From Planctomycetota bacterium (GTDB taxonomy: Bacteria > Planctomycetota > Phycisphaerae > FEN-1346): DNA of 6,827 nt. The position numbers were made by a program, and so were the translations under genes. Positions 6,307-6,827 of the stretch are shown here, piece by piece; position 1 is the stretch's first letter, and the number at the start of each line of letters is the position of its first letter. Location of the stretch: contig JAPLML010000309.1 of assembly GCA_026387055.1 (NCBI GenBank), positions 1 through 6,827 on the forward strand, read 5' to 3'. The notes beneath the pieces are model-generated. The model worked only from the letters and a program-made list of their open reading frames with translations, was not told where the DNA came from and did not search any database.

Positions 6307-6827
6307 GGCGATGTCCCCCCGGCGCGCCGGACACGATGAAGGAAGTGCTCCGTGATGAGGTTCAACACAAACGTGAATGCCAGCAGGAGTAGCCCGATGG
6401 CGAACAGCGCGCGGTAGTGGTCGGACCCCTGGACCGTCTCTCCCATCTCGCCGGCAATGGTCGCGGTCATCGTACGGACCGACTGCGTCAGGTCCCACCA
6501 CGGGCTGGGTATCTGGGCAGCGTTGCCCGAGGCCATCCAGACGACCATCGTCTCGCCGATGGCCCGCATCATGCCGAGGATGACCGCCGCGATGATGCCG
6601 CTGTGCGCCGCCGGGATGACCACCTGCACCATCGTCTCGGCCCGCGTGGCGCCGCAGGCGTAGGATGCCTCGCGGAGTTCCCTGCCGGCGGCCGTCAGCG
6701 AATCCTCCGAAACACTCACAATCGTCGGGATGGCCATGACGGCCAGGATGATGGCCGCGTTCAGCGCGTTCGTTCCGGTCGAGAGGTGCAGATGCTCCTG
6801 CATCCAGGGGGCAAGCACAAGCACCGC
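6303..6827 (-). CDS. pstC: Phosphate ABC transporter permease PstC, C-terminal part
   Basis: Only the last 174 residues are in the window; the gene continues past base 6827. PstC is the other channel subunit of the phosphate importer. The visible part shows membrane segments (AAIILAVMAIPTIVSVSED, GIIAAVILGMMRAIGETMVV and FAIGLLLLAFTFVLNLITE) and the EAA loop that docks on PstB (LREASYACGATRAETMVQVV followed by IPAAHSGI). The sequence AIGETM followed by MASGNA is characteristic of PstC. It ends in TGA overlapping the pstA ATG, so the two permeases are translationally coupled, as expected for subunits made in equal amounts. Promoter and any Pho box would be upstream, outside the window. Confidence 0.93.
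   Translation of the reverse strand, partial: AVLVLAPWMQEHLHLSTGTNALNAAIILAVMAIPTIVSVSEDSLTAAGRELREASYACGATRAETMVQVVIPAAHSGIIAAVILGMMRAIGETMVVWMASGNAAQIPSPWWDLTQSVRTMTATIAGEMGETVQGSDHYRALFAIGLLLLAFTFVLNLITEHFLHRVRRAGGTSP

Noticed and set aside
6307..6501. Upstream in-frame extension of pstA to an ATG-like start at 6501.
   Set aside because: These 65 residues are the out-of-frame reading of pstC; the ATGA overlap and membrane topology favour the ATG at 6306.

Overview
The window is GC-rich (clearly above 60% by eye) and comes from a diderm bacterium: it encodes an outer-membrane porin with a signal peptide and a C-terminal Phe. The very long PstA, with a large extra domain between its first and second membrane segments, recalls planctomycete-like or related environmental lineages. 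That placement is an inference with low confidence.

Right-hand two thirds (about 3010-6827, all on the minus strand): a high-affinity phosphate uptake operon, read from right to left as pstC (5' end outside the window), pstA, pstB and phoU. The genes are tightly packed. pstC and pstA share an ATGA overlap, pstA and pstB are about 48 bases apart when the better pstB start is used, and pstB and phoU are 18 bases apart. PstC and PstA form the membrane channel, PstB is the ATPase and PhoU is the regulator that links transporter state to phosphate signalling. The phosphate-binding protein gene pstS is not in the window and may lie upstream.

Middle (about 1380-2999): a 313-base gap, then a porin gene on the same strand, probably the outer-membrane partner of the Pst system. 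Its frame is open over 433 codons except for a single in-frame TAG at codon 162, so it is annotated as a pseudogene, with readthrough as a less likely alternative. Beyond the porin is a 283-base non-coding stretch, then the start of a small membrane-protein gene with a good ribosome binding site.

Left end (1 to about 959, plus strand): a decayed IS3-family insertion sequence. orfA is intact. orfB carries an in-frame TAG and then an internal deletion that removes the rest of the DDE catalytic core. The element's right end appears to interrupt the small membrane-protein gene, leaving a hybrid reading frame.

No wholly new system is evident. The most curious point is that three in-frame TAG codons occur: one inside the porin, one inside orfB and one between pstA and pstB, each followed by an open frame that makes biological sense. 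The TAG ending pstA lies where that protein normally stops, which argues against genome-wide reassignment of TAG. Simple gene decay at the other two sites is the default reading.
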